Part shown: positions 54,383 through 62,294 of the stretch, one piece after another
Layout of the letters: the number at the start of each line of letters is the position of its first letter
How positions within the stretch are numbered: the stretch's first letter is position 1
NCBI RefSeq assembly: GCF_040513375.1
Contig: NZ_JBEVTG010000001.1
Location: 1 to 64,000, forward strand
Direction of reading: 5' to 3'
Length of the DNA stretch: 64,000 bases
DNA from: Flagellimonas_B algarum
GTDB taxonomy: Bacteria; Bacteroidota; Bacteroidia; Flavobacteriales; Flavobacteriaceae
Made by a program: the position numbers and the translations under genes
Notes under the pieces: generated by a model
Told to the model about the DNA's origin: nothing
Database searches by the model: none
What the model saw: only the letters and a program-made list of their open reading frames with translations

Positions 54383-55999
54383 TTACGGATTTACCCCTGC
54401 ATATGGAATTCCGGTCAGGCGATGGATATCGATATCGTAGGTGGACAAATCATCGGCATTGAATTTGTTGATATCGTCGTACCCACAGGAACGTGCCACG
54501 ACCCGGATCAAATCGGCAGTCGCCGAAAAGAAATTATGCAATTGTTTGGCTGAGGCATCGATGATCAATCGCTGCCGTAAATGTTCTTTTTGTGTCGCGA
54601 TCCCCACCGGACAGTTGTTCGAACCGCAAGCCCGCATGCCCAAGCAGCCTATGGCTTGGATGGCCGAATTGGAAACCGCTATGGCATCGGCCCCCATCAT
54701 CATGGCTTTTGCGAAATCTTCAGCGATCCGCAATCCGCCGGTAATGATCAGGCTCACGTCTGTTGCGCCTACTTTGTCCAAGTACTTTCGGGCCCTGGCC
54801 AACGCAGGTATGGTCGGTACGTTGATATTGTCCCTAAGTATGGTCGGGGCGGAACCCGTTCCGCCACCACGGCCATCAAGAATGATGTAATCGACTCCGA
54901 CATCGAGTGCGAATTGGATGTCCTTTTCGATATGGCTGGCCGCGATTTTGAATCCAATGGGTATGCCCCCGGTGCGCTCCCTGACTTTTTGGGCGAAGGC
55001 CTTGAAATCATCGACTCCATGAAAATCCGGAAAGGTGGCGGGACTAATGGCCGTTTCCCCCTCGTTCAATCCACGGACCTCAGCGATCTCTTTGCTGACT
55101 TTGGTACCGGGCAAATGCCCTCCGGTTCCGGTTTTCGCTCCTTGTCCTCCTTTGAAGTGAAACGCCTGTACGTTATCGAGTTTGTCCCAAGAGAATCCGA
55201 ATTGGGCCGAAGCCAATTCATAGAAATACCTGGAGTTGTTTTGTTGTTCTTCAGGCAGCATGCCGCCTTCACCGGAGCAAATGCCCGTTCCGGCCATTTC
55301 AGCTCCCTTCGAAAGGGCGATTTTCGCTTCGCGTGACAGGGCCCCGAAACTCATGTCACTCACGAAAATCGGAATCTCAAGTTGTAACGGTTTCTTTGCT
55401 TTAGACCCGATGGTGACTTGAGTGGCCACCGCTTCATGATCTAACAAAGGTCTGGAAGCCAATTGGGCCGGTAGAAACTGGATGTCTTTCCATTGGGGCA
55501 AGGTGGTACGATCTACGCCCATAGAAGCCGAAAAACCATGGTGTCCGATGTGCTTCAATCCATTTCTGGCCAACTCTTTGATATAGCCCGTAAACGGTTC
55601 GGTTTCTTCAGGATGGGTATCGGCATAAAGGCCCAAATACGTCTCACGATCGAAAGGTTGTGGGTGATCGATCTCAAATTGGGCGATTTCATCCCCATCG
55701 ACCATCAACGAATCCCCCTCGATAAATTCTTGAAACTTATGTAGCTTTTCACTGTTATTGTATTCGCTGACCCCGGTATCGTAGCGGTAATCCCAACCAT
55801 GCACCCCGCAGATCAGGTTATTCCCTTCCACGTGGCCATCGGCCATCAGTGCCCCACGGTGAAGGCACCTACCATATAAGACCGAAATGCCTTTTTCGTG
55901 TTTGACAATGACCAAGTCGGTATTATGGACAAGGGCATAGGTGGGTTGTTTGCTTTGAAGGGTTGAAATCTTAGCGATTTCGATCAGGTTGTTTTTCAT
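54383..55999 (-). CDS. Rieske domain fused to FMN-binding glutamate synthase domain
   Basis: 538 residues. Residues 1-115 carry a Rieske domain, C45-x-H47 (RCLHRGAL) and C64-x2-H67 (CGVHGWDY). Residues ~160-520 are the GltS-type FMN/Fe-S barrel: SDMSFGALS, SGEGGM, QGAKTGTGGHLPG, DYIILDGRGGGTGSAP and the cluster cysteines CLGMRACGSNNC (C-x5-C-x4-C). The glutaminase domain of true glutamate synthase is missing, so ammonia or another donor must be used, or the reaction is different. It is the first gene of the operon, and its leader shares AGAACCACCAACA with the anti-sigma-like gene. Confidence 0.88.
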   Translation of the reverse strand: MKNNLIEIAKISTLQSKQPTYALVHNTDLVIVKHEKGISVLYGRCLHRGALMADGHVEGNNLICGVHGWDYRYDTGVSEYNNSEKLHKFQEFIEGDSLMVDGDEIAQFEIDHPQPFDRETYLGLYADTHPEETEPFTGYIKELARNGLKHIGHHGFSASMGVDRTTLPQWKDIQFLPAQLASRPLLDHEAVATQVTIGSKAKKPLQLEIPIFVSDMSFGALSREAKIALSKGAEMAGTGICSGEGGMLPEEQQNNSRYFYELASAQFGFSWDKLDNVQAFHFKGGQGAKTGTGGHLPGTKVSKEIAEVRGLNEGETAISPATFPDFHGVDDFKAFAQKVRERTGGIPIGFKIAASHIEKDIQFALDVGVDYIILDGRGGGTGSAPTILRDNINVPTIPALARARKYLDKVGATDVSLIITGGLRIAEDFAKAMMMGADAIAVSNSAIQAIGCLGMRACGSNNCPVGIATQKEHLRQRLIIDASAKQLHNFFSATADLIRVVARSCGYDDINKFNADDLSTYDIDIHRLTGIPYAGVNP

Positions 56000-56100
56000 G
56001 GTGTTGGTGGTTCTCGTAGTTGCTTGGCAGTAGGTCGCAAGCCTTTTTTTAACATTACGCCTTAAGTTATGCTAAAATTTTCTTAATACGGTCAAGGACC

Positions 56101-56135
56101 AAAAAAAAGTCCAAGAATCGAAATTCCAGGACTTT
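56101..56135 (-). terminator. Intrinsic terminator after the ECF sigma operon
   Basis: On the minus strand a 7-base outer stem (56129-56135 with 56106-56112) encloses a GAAT-TTCG-ATTC inner hairpin, followed by a T tract at 56101-56108. It separates the sigma operon from the Rieske operon downstream. Confidence 0.8.
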
Positions 56136-56164
56136 CTCATTTAAACGCGCCATTGGCTTTGGTG

Positions 56165-56635
56165 CTATCGCGGGGGTGGCGGACCATTGCGAGGAGGTCG
56201 TCTGCCCGGCGGGCCCGGGCGTAAGGCCCCATTGATGATATGCTGTAATTCACGTTTTTGCCTATCGGTACAAAGCGCCTCGATCTGCTTGAAATACGAC
56301 CGCAGTTCCAGCTCACGTTCTGCCGAAACCGATCCTATCAGAGCGATCAAGGAATCTTGGGAGACCTCTGCCCTGGGTCGTGCACCGATATCGGAAAACA
56401 ATTGGGCGCGCAGGCTGATGAAGCGTTCGTCTATGCGTTGCATTTGCGCTCGATGGGCTGCTTCGATTTCAGAAAATTCAAGCTGCTGGGCTTCATCGAA
56501 ACCAAGGCGTTCCGTGATGAATTCCCGCGGTCGTTTGGGTCCGCGATCCGGTTCACGCAATACCAAATACAGCAAAACACTGTTCATGACCATCAAAAAG
56601 ACCAGCAATACTAGGAGCCATACGTTCTTTTTCAT
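56165..56635 (-). CDS. Spy/CpxP-like periplasmic protein
   Basis: 156 residues: an N-terminal helix (residues 4-26) acting as signal anchor, then a helical domain with LGFDEAQQLEFSEIEAAHRAQMQRI and ALCTDRQKRELQHI, the two LTxxQ-like repeats (here degenerate) of the Spy/CpxP or heavy-metal-resistance fold. The last 20 residues are Pro/Arg-rich. Such proteins sense or buffer envelope or metal stress. It is the third gene of an ECF sigma operon, which fits. Confidence 0.75.
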   Translation of the reverse strand: MKKNVWLLVLLVFLMVMNSVLLYLVLREPDRGPKRPREFITERLGFDEAQQLEFSEIEAAHRAQMQRIDERFISLRAQLFSDIGARPRAEVSQDSLIALIGSVSAERELELRSYFKQIEALCTDRQKRELQHIINGALRPGPPGRRPPRNGPPPPR

Positions 56636-56640
56636 AGCCT

Positions 56641-56958
56641 TTAATTTAAGATTGAGTCTTCTGACGTGCTCAAACCGAAGTTTTCGGCAAAAGTTTGCAG
56701 TTCTTCGGCTTCATTGGCGTTGCTGTATATCCAAAGGCCGCCTACATTCATCAACACAAATAAGACGAATGCCGCCATTTGGATTTTGGGTGTGAACCAG
56801 CCATAAGGGATGGGAAGGGCTTCATCGGGGTGAGCTTCCTGCTCTAACCGTTGCAATACCTTGTGCTTGAAGAACGGGGGCACCTCAACGCGGTCGACCT
56901 GATCGGCCGAATCCAAGAGGTCTTCGATCAACTGTGGTGTAGTTTTTTTTTCATCCAT
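56641..56958 (-). CDS. Candidate anti-sigma membrane protein
   Basis: 105 residues from MDEKKTTPQLIEDLLD, with one helix near residues 57-73 and acidic cytosolic N-terminus (VEVPPFFKHKVLQRLEQEA). The size, topology and position 54 bases after an ECF sigma gene suggest an anti-sigma factor, but no zinc HxxxCxxC motif is present. The start at 56958 is chosen over 57003 because a leader motif (AGAACCACCAACA) occupies the space before it. The Spy-like gene follows after 5 bases. Confidence 0.65.
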   Translation of the reverse strand: MDEKKTTPQLIEDLLDSADQVDRVEVPPFFKHKVLQRLEQEAHPDEALPIPYGWFTPKIQMAAFVLFVLMNVGGLWIYSNANEAEELQTFAENFGLSTSEDSILN

Positions 56959-57012
56959 GGTTTTTGTTGGTGGTTCTACGTATTTAGATGCGCAATGCAT
57001 CAAAACCTTGCG

Positions 57013-57594
57013 TCACCTACCTTCTTTTTTATAATATGCCGTTAAAATTCGTTTTAAGTTCTTTCGCGAGCGAAACAACAAGGATTCTATCGATGGAATA
57101 CTTTTCTGCGTGATATCGGCTATTTCCTTATAGCTCAATCCGTCGATTTTGTTCAGGGTAAAGACCACTTTTTGCGCTTCGGGTAATTTGTCAATGGCAT
57201 TGAACAGGATTTCTTGCTGCTCTTTGCGCTCCATCAATATGCCAGGGTGATCGAATTCGGTAAAATATCCTGATCGATCGATCGGCACCACGCCACCTGA
57301 TATCGACTGCATGAACCCGAATCTTTTTTTCGCACTTTTTTTCCTGATGAACTCCAACGACTTGTTTACCGAAATGCGATAAATCCAGGTTGAAAGCTTC
57401 GCGTCACCCTTGAATTTCTTTATGGAGCGGTACACTTCAACAAAAACCTCTTGGGCGATATCCTCGGCGTCCTCAGCATTGGGAACAAACGACAAACAGG
57501 TATTGAACACCATTTTTTGATAGGTATCCAAAAGCTTGGCATAGGCTTCCTGCTTCTGTGCGATCAAAGCGTCCAAAAAGTCCTTGTCCTCCAA
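57013..57594 (-). CDS. RNA polymerase ECF sigma factor
   Basis: 193 residues with sigma region 2 (YQKMVFNTCLSFVPNAEDAEDIAQEVFVEVYRSIKKF) and region 4 (LPEAQKVVFTLNKIDGLSYKEIADITQKSIPSIESLLFRSRKNL), and no region 3, as in ECF sigmas. The start is TTG at 57594, because an in-frame stop lies just upstream and no ATG is available. It leads an operon with a candidate anti-sigma and a Spy-like protein, and is divergent from the EF-hand gene set, which it may control. Confidence 0.9.
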   Translation of the reverse strand: MEDKDFLDALIAQKQEAYAKLLDTYQKMVFNTCLSFVPNAEDAEDIAQEVFVEVYRSIKKFKGDAKLSTWIYRISVNKSLEFIRKKSAKKRFGFMQSISGGVVPIDRSGYFTEFDHPGILMERKEQQEILFNAIDKLPEAQKVVFTLNKIDGLSYKEIADITQKSIPSIESLLFRSRKNLKRILTAYYKKEGR

Positions 57595-57701
57595 AAGTCA
57601 ATGGTCTTAGGTGGCTACAAAATAAAGGGATTTCAAAAAAATGCAGTCAAAGCGCAAGTTTTTTTAACCGATCTCCATCTAATTATACAAACAGAGTAAT
57701 C

Positions 57702-57998
57702 ATGAAAACAAACGGTATGAAGCTAGTAGCATCCACCTTGGTGTTCCTTTTCACCAGTGGCACCCTCATGGCGCAAGCAAACAATGAAGATCGAGAGCGG
57801 CGTGAGCCACCAACAGTCGATGAGATTTTCGAACACCTTGACACCAATGAAGATGGCAAACTTTCCAAAAAGGAGGTGAAAGGACCCCTTAGTAGGGACT
57901 TCGACAAGGTCGATACGAACGAAGACGGTTTTATTTCAAGGGAAGAACTGGAGAAGGCCCCCAAACCGAAACGTAGGGAAAGACCGAACCGTAATTAA
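57702..57998 (+). CDS. Exported EF-hand protein
   Basis: 98 residues starting MKTNGMKLVASTLVFLF with signal peptide ending near LMAQ (about residue 23). Two canonical EF-hand loops are present: DTNEDGKLSKKE and DTNEDGFISREE, each with Asp/Asn/Asp/Gly and a terminal Glu, then a basic tail KPKRRERPNRN. It should bind Ca2+ in the periplasm. The ATG is chosen because the signal begins there. The YHYH gene follows after 11 bases. Confidence 0.87.
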   Translation: MKTNGMKLVASTLVFLFTSGTLMAQANNEDRERREPPTVDEIFEHLDTNEDGKLSKKEVKGPLSRDFDKVDTNEDGFISREELEKAPKPKRRERPNRN

Positions 57999-58009
57999 AA
58001 ACGACACCG

Positions 58010-58783
58010 ATGAAGAACAAATCGATGATTTTCAGTGTCGCCCTATTGCTTTTGGCGGCGTTGGCCTGCAGTTCAGACAGTGAAGACCCCCTGTTGGGGA
58101 ATAACGATGCCACGGGCTCCGATGACGATATTTCGAGCGGTACCCTGAGTGCCGCTTTCGCGGAATTCGATGAAAACGAAACCACGATCTACCTTGACGG
58201 CACCAATGTCGTGATAGAAACTACGGGCTTCCCAAACCATGAGACCGTCTATTGGGGCGAGGGCAATGCCCTGTATCGTGAAGAACCGGATGTGGCACTG
58301 ACCCCGAGTATTATCCCGAATTTCAATGGCTCGGCGACTTTGGTCGTTCCTTCAGATCCCCAACTAGCGGCGAACAGTACATCGACCAATCTCGGGGCCA
58401 TCGGCATCGCCGTCAGCGGAGCGGCGATCTATAATGACCAAGAAGGAAATGGACCATTGAGCGGCGCCGCGGGGAGTCTTGATTGGAGTGGCGGCCATAT
58501 CGGGCCTTCGGCCTACCATTATCATTTGGAACCCAAAGCTTGGTCTGACGACGACGATGCCCTTATCGGGATTCTTGCCGATGGCTTCTTTGTATATGGA
58601 AGAAAGTGTTTTGAAAGCGGTGATTACCCGACCGACCTTGATGCCTCGGGCGGGCATTTCGGATTGACCCAGCATTCCGATGAACCCGTATACCACTACC
58701 ACATTCAAAATGAGTTATACCTCAATGAATATTATGTCATTTTTCCAGGGGATTACCAAGGCACTCCTAGCAGTATCAATTAG
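58010..58783 (+). CDS. YHYH-domain lipoprotein
   Basis: 257 residues with a lipobox (LLAALACSSD, Cys near residue 20) and acidic linker. The YHYH family name motif is seen twice: SAYHYHLEPKAW near residue 165 and PVYHYHIQNELY near 230, with C201 in GRKCFESG between them. The histidine-rich fold probably binds a metal; it is often encoded with SCO-like proteins, as here. It overlaps the next gene by about 59 bases. Confidence 0.85.
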   Translation: MKNKSMIFSVALLLLAALACSSDSEDPLLGNNDATGSDDDISSGTLSAAFAEFDENETTIYLDGTNVVIETTGFPNHETVYWGEGNALYREEPDVALTPSIIPNFNGSATLVVPSDPQLAANSTSTNLGAIGIAVSGAAIYNDQEGNGPLSGAAGSLDWSGGHIGPSAYHYHLEPKAWSDDDDALIGILADGFFVYGRKCFESGDYPTDLDASGGHFGLTQHSDEPVYHYHIQNELYLNEYYVIFPGDYQGTPSSIN

Positions 58784-59360
58784 CCTAGTGGGCCTGATTT
58801 GGTTCGTAACGTTGAGGGCCCCACAAGGCGATGTCGACGGACAGGCCCCAAACCGCAACCAATCATTTGTCAGAATCGATGCTTCGACCTTGGTTTTAGA
58901 CAAACAACTGGGTGTTTGGCATTACAAAGGCAGCCCGTTTAACGGTCAGGCGTTGAGCTGGCATCACAATGGCCAAGTGGCATCACGAATCCCCTTCATT
59001 GAGGGCAAGCGTCAAGGCACCGCTTTCAGCTGGCACGAAGATGGGGCATTGGCAAGCAAAAAGACCTACAAGACGAACCGCCTAGAAGGAACATCATTGA
59101 CCTGGTGGCCCAATGGGTATTTGAGTTCTGAATCGAATTATGTCGATCGCGTACGTCACGGCGTGCAAAAACGATGGTATCCCAATGGGCAAATGGCCCG
59201 ATTGATGTATTTCAATCAAGGTAAGGAGGAGGGCCTGCAAAAGGCTTGGCTCGAAACCGGTAAACTATACGTGAACTATGAGGCTAGAAACGGCCGGTTC
59301 TTTGGAATGAAACGTGCGAACCTCTGTTACGAATTGGAAGATGAAGTGGTTCAAAAATAG
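58725..59360 (+). CDS. MORN-repeat membrane-anchored protein (YwqK-like)
   Basis: 211 residues from the ATG at 58725 (58710 and 58734 are alternatives). A helix at about residues 8-27 anchors it. The rest consists of five MORN-like repeats (NGQALSWHHNGQVASR, EGTSLTWWPNGYLSSE, GVQKRWYPNGQMAR...) as in YwqK-type proteins, labelled antitoxins by annotation transfer, with no toxin gene nearby. It overlaps YHYH upstream and the SCO gene downstream by 20 bases, a coupled unit. Confidence 0.75.
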   Translation: MNIMSFFQGITKALLAVSISLVGLIWFVTLRAPQGDVDGQAPNRNQSFVRIDASTLVLDKQLGVWHYKGSPFNGQALSWHHNGQVASRIPFIEGKRQGTAFSWHEDGALASKKTYKTNRLEGTSLTWWPNGYLSSESNYVDRVRHGVQKRWYPNGQMARLMYFNQGKEEGLQKAWLETGKLYVNYEARNGRFFGMKRANLCYELEDEVVQK

Positions 59361-60003
59361 CATGCTCCTACTGGTTTTGGTTTCTTGGGGATGCCAGGAC
59401 CGGACAGCACTACGAAAAGAAAGTCGCGTGGCCGTTTTGCCCTATTACAATGATCCGTCGTTCACCCCGACTTGGTTGGAAGAAAACAGCGATTCGATCC
59501 GGGGGATGCACCGCATCCCCGATTTTGAATTGATCAATCAACTGGGCGATACGATTACGGAGCTCACCTTTGCGGATAAAATCTATGTTGCGGATTTCTT
59601 TTTCACAAGCTGCCCGGGCATTTGCCCTAAAATGACGGCGAACATGCAATTGGTCCAAGAAGCATTTGAATCCGATCAGGAAATCGTATTGATTTCGCAT
59701 TCGGTAACCCCCTTGTACGATTCCGTGCCTGTTTTAAAGCGTTATGCCGATGCGAAGGGTGTGCAGGCCGGCAAATGGCATTTGGTAACGGGCGATCGAA
59801 GCACTATCTATGATTTGGGGCGATACGCCTATTTTGTAGATGAGGATTTGGGGCTTTCCAAAGAGGCATCCGATTTTCTGCACACCGAGAATTTCATCTT
59901 GGTCGATAAACGAAAGCACATCAGGGGTATTTACAATGGCTTGAACAAGACCGCCATAGCGCAGCTCATTGCCGACATCAAAACCTTGAAGGCGGAGTAT
60001 TGA
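59341..60003 (+). CDS. SCO family copper-binding protein
   Basis: 220 residues from the ATG at 59341 with lipobox SWGC (Cys 18). The thioredoxin-like domain has the SCO copper site: C91-P-G-I-C95 (TSCPGICPKM) and H181 in LHTENFILVD. SCO proteins deliver copper to the CuA centre of cytochrome oxidase or act as thiol reductants. It overlaps the MORN gene by 20 bases, ends the gene set and is convergent with the LytTR gene (3 bases between). Confidence 0.9.
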   Translation: MKWFKNSMLLLVLVSWGCQDRTALRKESRVAVLPYYNDPSFTPTWLEENSDSIRGMHRIPDFELINQLGDTITELTFADKIYVADFFFTSCPGICPKMTANMQLVQEAFESDQEIVLISHSVTPLYDSVPVLKRYADAKGVQAGKWHLVTGDRSTIYDLGRYAYFVDEDLGLSKEASDFLHTENFILVDKRKHIRGIYNGLNKTAIAQLIADIKTLKAEY

Positions 60004-60006
60004 TAC

Positions 60007-61119
60007 TTAAGAATTCAACCACTGCTTGAATTCGGCTGCCCGGTTCTTGCTGATGATGATATCAAAATCCGAATCGGGTTCGACGACCAATTTTAATTGG
60101 TTGTTTCCGTATTTAATGATTTTTCGAATGGCCGAAATCGCGACGATGAATTGCCTGTTCGCCCTATAAAAATGGGTGTCGTCCAAATGGGAAAACAACT
60201 CATCAAGGCTTGAATTCGAAGTAGATTGTGCCCCATTGATCGCTACGACGTAAGTCACCGTACTTTCCATAAAGATATAGGCGATCTCTTCGGTCGAAAT
60301 GGGTCTCAGTTCGTTGCGGACATAGGTCAAGATCCGCTTTTTGCCCTTATCGGTGACCTCGCTCTTCGCATCGGGATCCGTCTCGGTCACCCGTTGTTGG
60401 TAATTGTCAAGGTCTTTGTTGAGCTTGGCCAAATTGATGACCTCGTCTTCGAGTTTTTGGTTCTTGGCTTCCAAGCGCTTCTCATAGGAACTTCCGATCA
60501 ACCGCACCAAAATGACGGAACATAAAATGATGGCAAAACCCATGATGCTGAAGATGGTGTAGAATTTTCCGCGCAGCGCACCGATTTGCGAGGTGATCTT
60601 TTCGGTGTTGGCATGCGCAGCGATGATCCAATCCGAATTCGCAACAGGATAGAGGTAAATGATCTCCGATTCTTTATCCTCTTCCTTAAAATCAAGTAAC
60701 CCACCCACGTTCCGGCGGTTCACCAAGAGGTCATAAAAATCTTCAGAGGTCATTTCACCATCAATCGACGATACCGAAGATTGCTGGGGATTGATCTGCT
60801 GCCCTACTTTCGTGATATCAGGATGGCAGATCTCCTTGCCCGACCAATCGAACATGCAAATAAAACCGTTCTCGATATCGGTATGTTCGATGCTTTTCTG
60901 TACCATAGCGACCACACTATCCCGATTCATTCCGTTCGCCAGTTGCATGCCGACGAGGGTGGCCACTTCTTTCGCTTCCCGTTTGCTCGATTCCAATTGG
61001 GTCTTGAGCAGTTCATTCGCACTGACCTTGATAATAGAGCGAATTGAAATTCCGGCAATCAAAATAAAGATGCAGGTAATCGCCAAAAAGGTAAAAAAGT
61101 ACAAGCGGTCTTTTCGCAT
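60007..61119 (-). CDS. Membrane sensor-regulator: Cache domain plus LytTR DNA-binding domain
   Basis: 370 residues. A helix at 7-29, an extracytoplasmic Cache-like sensor at ~30-185 (FICMFDWSGKEICHPDITKVG), a second helix at ~187-209, a coiled coil (EAKNQKLEDEVINLAKL) and a C-terminal LytTR domain (~262-368: YIFMESTVTYVVAING, FYRANRQFIVAISAI). Membrane-bound LytTR proteins act as one-component regulators and bind pairs of 9-base direct repeats. Such repeats lie at 61208-61236, in the divergent intergenic region. The start is 201 bases from the cytochrome gene. Confidence 0.88.
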   Translation of the reverse strand: MRKDRLYFFTFLAITCIFILIAGISIRSIIKVSANELLKTQLESSKREAKEVATLVGMQLANGMNRDSVVAMVQKSIEHTDIENGFICMFDWSGKEICHPDITKVGQQINPQQSSVSSIDGEMTSEDFYDLLVNRRNVGGLLDFKEEDKESEIIYLYPVANSDWIIAAHANTEKITSQIGALRGKFYTIFSIMGFAIILCSVILVRLIGSSYEKRLEAKNQKLEDEVINLAKLNKDLDNYQQRVTETDPDAKSEVTDKGKKRILTYVRNELRPISTEEIAYIFMESTVTYVVAINGAQSTSNSSLDELFSHLDDTHFYRANRQFIVAISAIRKIIKYGNNQLKLVVEPDSDFDIIISKNRAAEFKQWLNS

Positions 61120-61207
61120 GCGTCCAAAATAGTAAAACCTCGATTGCCGTTCAAATGTATGCCGATCGAAAGTTATCGGTTTTAGGCACCCTTTTCAAAC
61201 AACTCCT

Positions 61208-61236
61208 TTCCCTTTCAAGGCCCAAAGTTCCCTTTC
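61208..61236 (+). promoter_or_regulatory. Putative LytTR binding site: direct repeat TTCCCTTTC x2
   Basis: TTCCCTTTC occurs at 61208-61216 and 61228-61236, 20 bases apart, i.e. two turns of the helix with an 11-base gap, the layout of LytTR operators. They lie about 36 bases before a -7 element TTGCTTTG at 61273-61280. The same arrangement recurs at 63890-63962. Confidence 0.7.
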
Positions 61237-61272
61237 GCCAACATTTATATGATGTAATCCTTTGGTCATCAG

Positions 61273-61280
61273 TTGCTTTG
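61273..61280 (+). promoter_or_regulatory. -7 element TTGCTTTG of the cytochrome operon
   Basis: TTGCTTTG deviates from TAnnTTTG in one position; weak core elements are normal at activator-dependent promoters. It is 40 bases before the ATG at 61321 and 36 bases after the second repeat. Confidence 0.55.
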
Positions 61281-61320
61281 TGGTGAAGCAAAAAATAAAT
61301 GTTCAACCAAAAACAAACGT

Positions 61321-61713
61321 ATGAAAAGAAAAGCAATCTTCTTCCAAGCCGTTCTCGTGCTCCTTTTGATCGGCTGTACGAATGACAGTGAAAGTGACCT
61401 CCTGTTAGTCGAAGAAGGGGAAAACGAAGAAACCGTAGACCCTGATGACGGGACCAACGCCACGGTCACCTATGGCGACGACATCGCCCCCATCATCACC
61501 AGAAACTGCTTGGGTTGTCATTCGAACCCTACACGAAACGGGGCACCGTTTTCACTGACCACTTTTGCACAGGTCAGCTCTCGGAGCGATGCCATTCTCC
61601 GCACGACATCCTTGCAAACCGGAGAACCGGGTGCGATGCCCCCAGCAGCGAGAATCCCTCAAGCATCCATCGATTTGATCGCACAATGGATCGAGGAAGG
61701 AACACCTGAATAA
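61321..61713 (+). CDS. Lipoprotein mono-haem cytochrome c
   Basis: 130 residues from the ATG at 61321: lipobox LLLIGC (Cys 19), acidic linker, then a small cytochrome c domain with C63-L-G-C66-H67 and a likely axial methionine M106 in GAMPPA. Of the kind found as electron-transfer tails (planctomycete-type or CcoP-like). It is first gene of the LytTR-linked set; YceI starts 17 bases later. Partner redox enzyme not seen in the window. Confidence 0.85.
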   Translation: MKRKAIFFQAVLVLLLIGCTNDSESDLLLVEEGENEETVDPDDGTNATVTYGDDIAPIITRNCLGCHSNPTRNGAPFSLTTFAQVSSRSDAILRTTSLQTGEPGAMPPAARIPQASIDLIAQWIEEGTPE

Positions 61714-61730
61714 CCTCTAAACAAACTGAA

Positions 61731-62294
61731 ATGAAAACACTGAAAACCTTAGTATTGCTATGCTTGGTCATAGCGACATCCGGCACCCAAATATGCCGGG
61801 CCCAATCGAAATTTATCGACAAGACCGGCTCGATTACCTTCGAAGCTTCCGAAAAACTCTTCCAAGAGGTCAAGGCGACCACCGGATCTGCCACGGCCAT
61901 TCTTGATGTGGCCACCAATCAAATCGCCGCCCTTGCCCTGGTCAAAGGATTTCGATTCAAGAATTCGTTGATGCAAGAACACTTCAACGAGAATTACATC
62001 GAATCGGATACCTACCCCAAAGCGATTTTCAAAGGCGAACTTTTGGACACGGACCTTAACGGTTTGGATGCGAGCCCGAAAACCGCACGCATCAAAGGCA
62101 CCCTTGAACTTCACGGGGTCACCCATGAACTTGACGATACCATGAACATCCATCGTATCGAAGACACCATTTTTATAGAAGGTGAATTCAGGGTGACACC
62201 CCAGGACTTTGCCATTGAAATCCCAAAAATCGTTCGCAACAAAATCGCCAAAGAGGTTTTGGTTGCCGTCAATTTCAAACTTCTGAAGAAATGA
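61731..62294 (+). CDS. YceI family periplasmic lipocalin-like protein
   Basis: 187 residues with a signal peptide ending near CRAQ. YceI features follow: FIDKTGSITFEAS, FKNSLMQEHFNENYIESDTYPKAIFKG and IKGTLELHGVTHELDD, with the final FAIEIPKIVRNKIA. YceI binds isoprenoid lipids (polyprenyl, quinone-like) in a beta-barrel. Pairing with a cytochrome c and a barrel protein suggests a quinone or lipid role in an electron path. The stop overlaps the next start by 4 bases. Confidence 0.9.
   Translation: MKTLKTLVLLCLVIATSGTQICRAQSKFIDKTGSITFEASEKLFQEVKATTGSATAILDVATNQIAALALVKGFRFKNSLMQEHFNENYIESDTYPKAIFKGELLDTDLNGLDASPKTARIKGTLELHGVTHELDDTMNIHRIEDTIFIEGEFRVTPQDFAIEIPKIVRNKIAKEVLVAVNFKLLKK

Noticed and set aside
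57558..57701. Upstream extension of the EF-hand gene
   Set aside because: It overlaps the sigma-factor start on the other strand and lacks a signal peptide; the ATG at 57702 begins a clear signal peptide.
58725..59360. YwqK-like protein as part of a toxin-antitoxin pair
   Set aside because: No toxin-like gene is next to it; the label comes only from MORN repeats, and neighbours are YHYH and SCO proteins.
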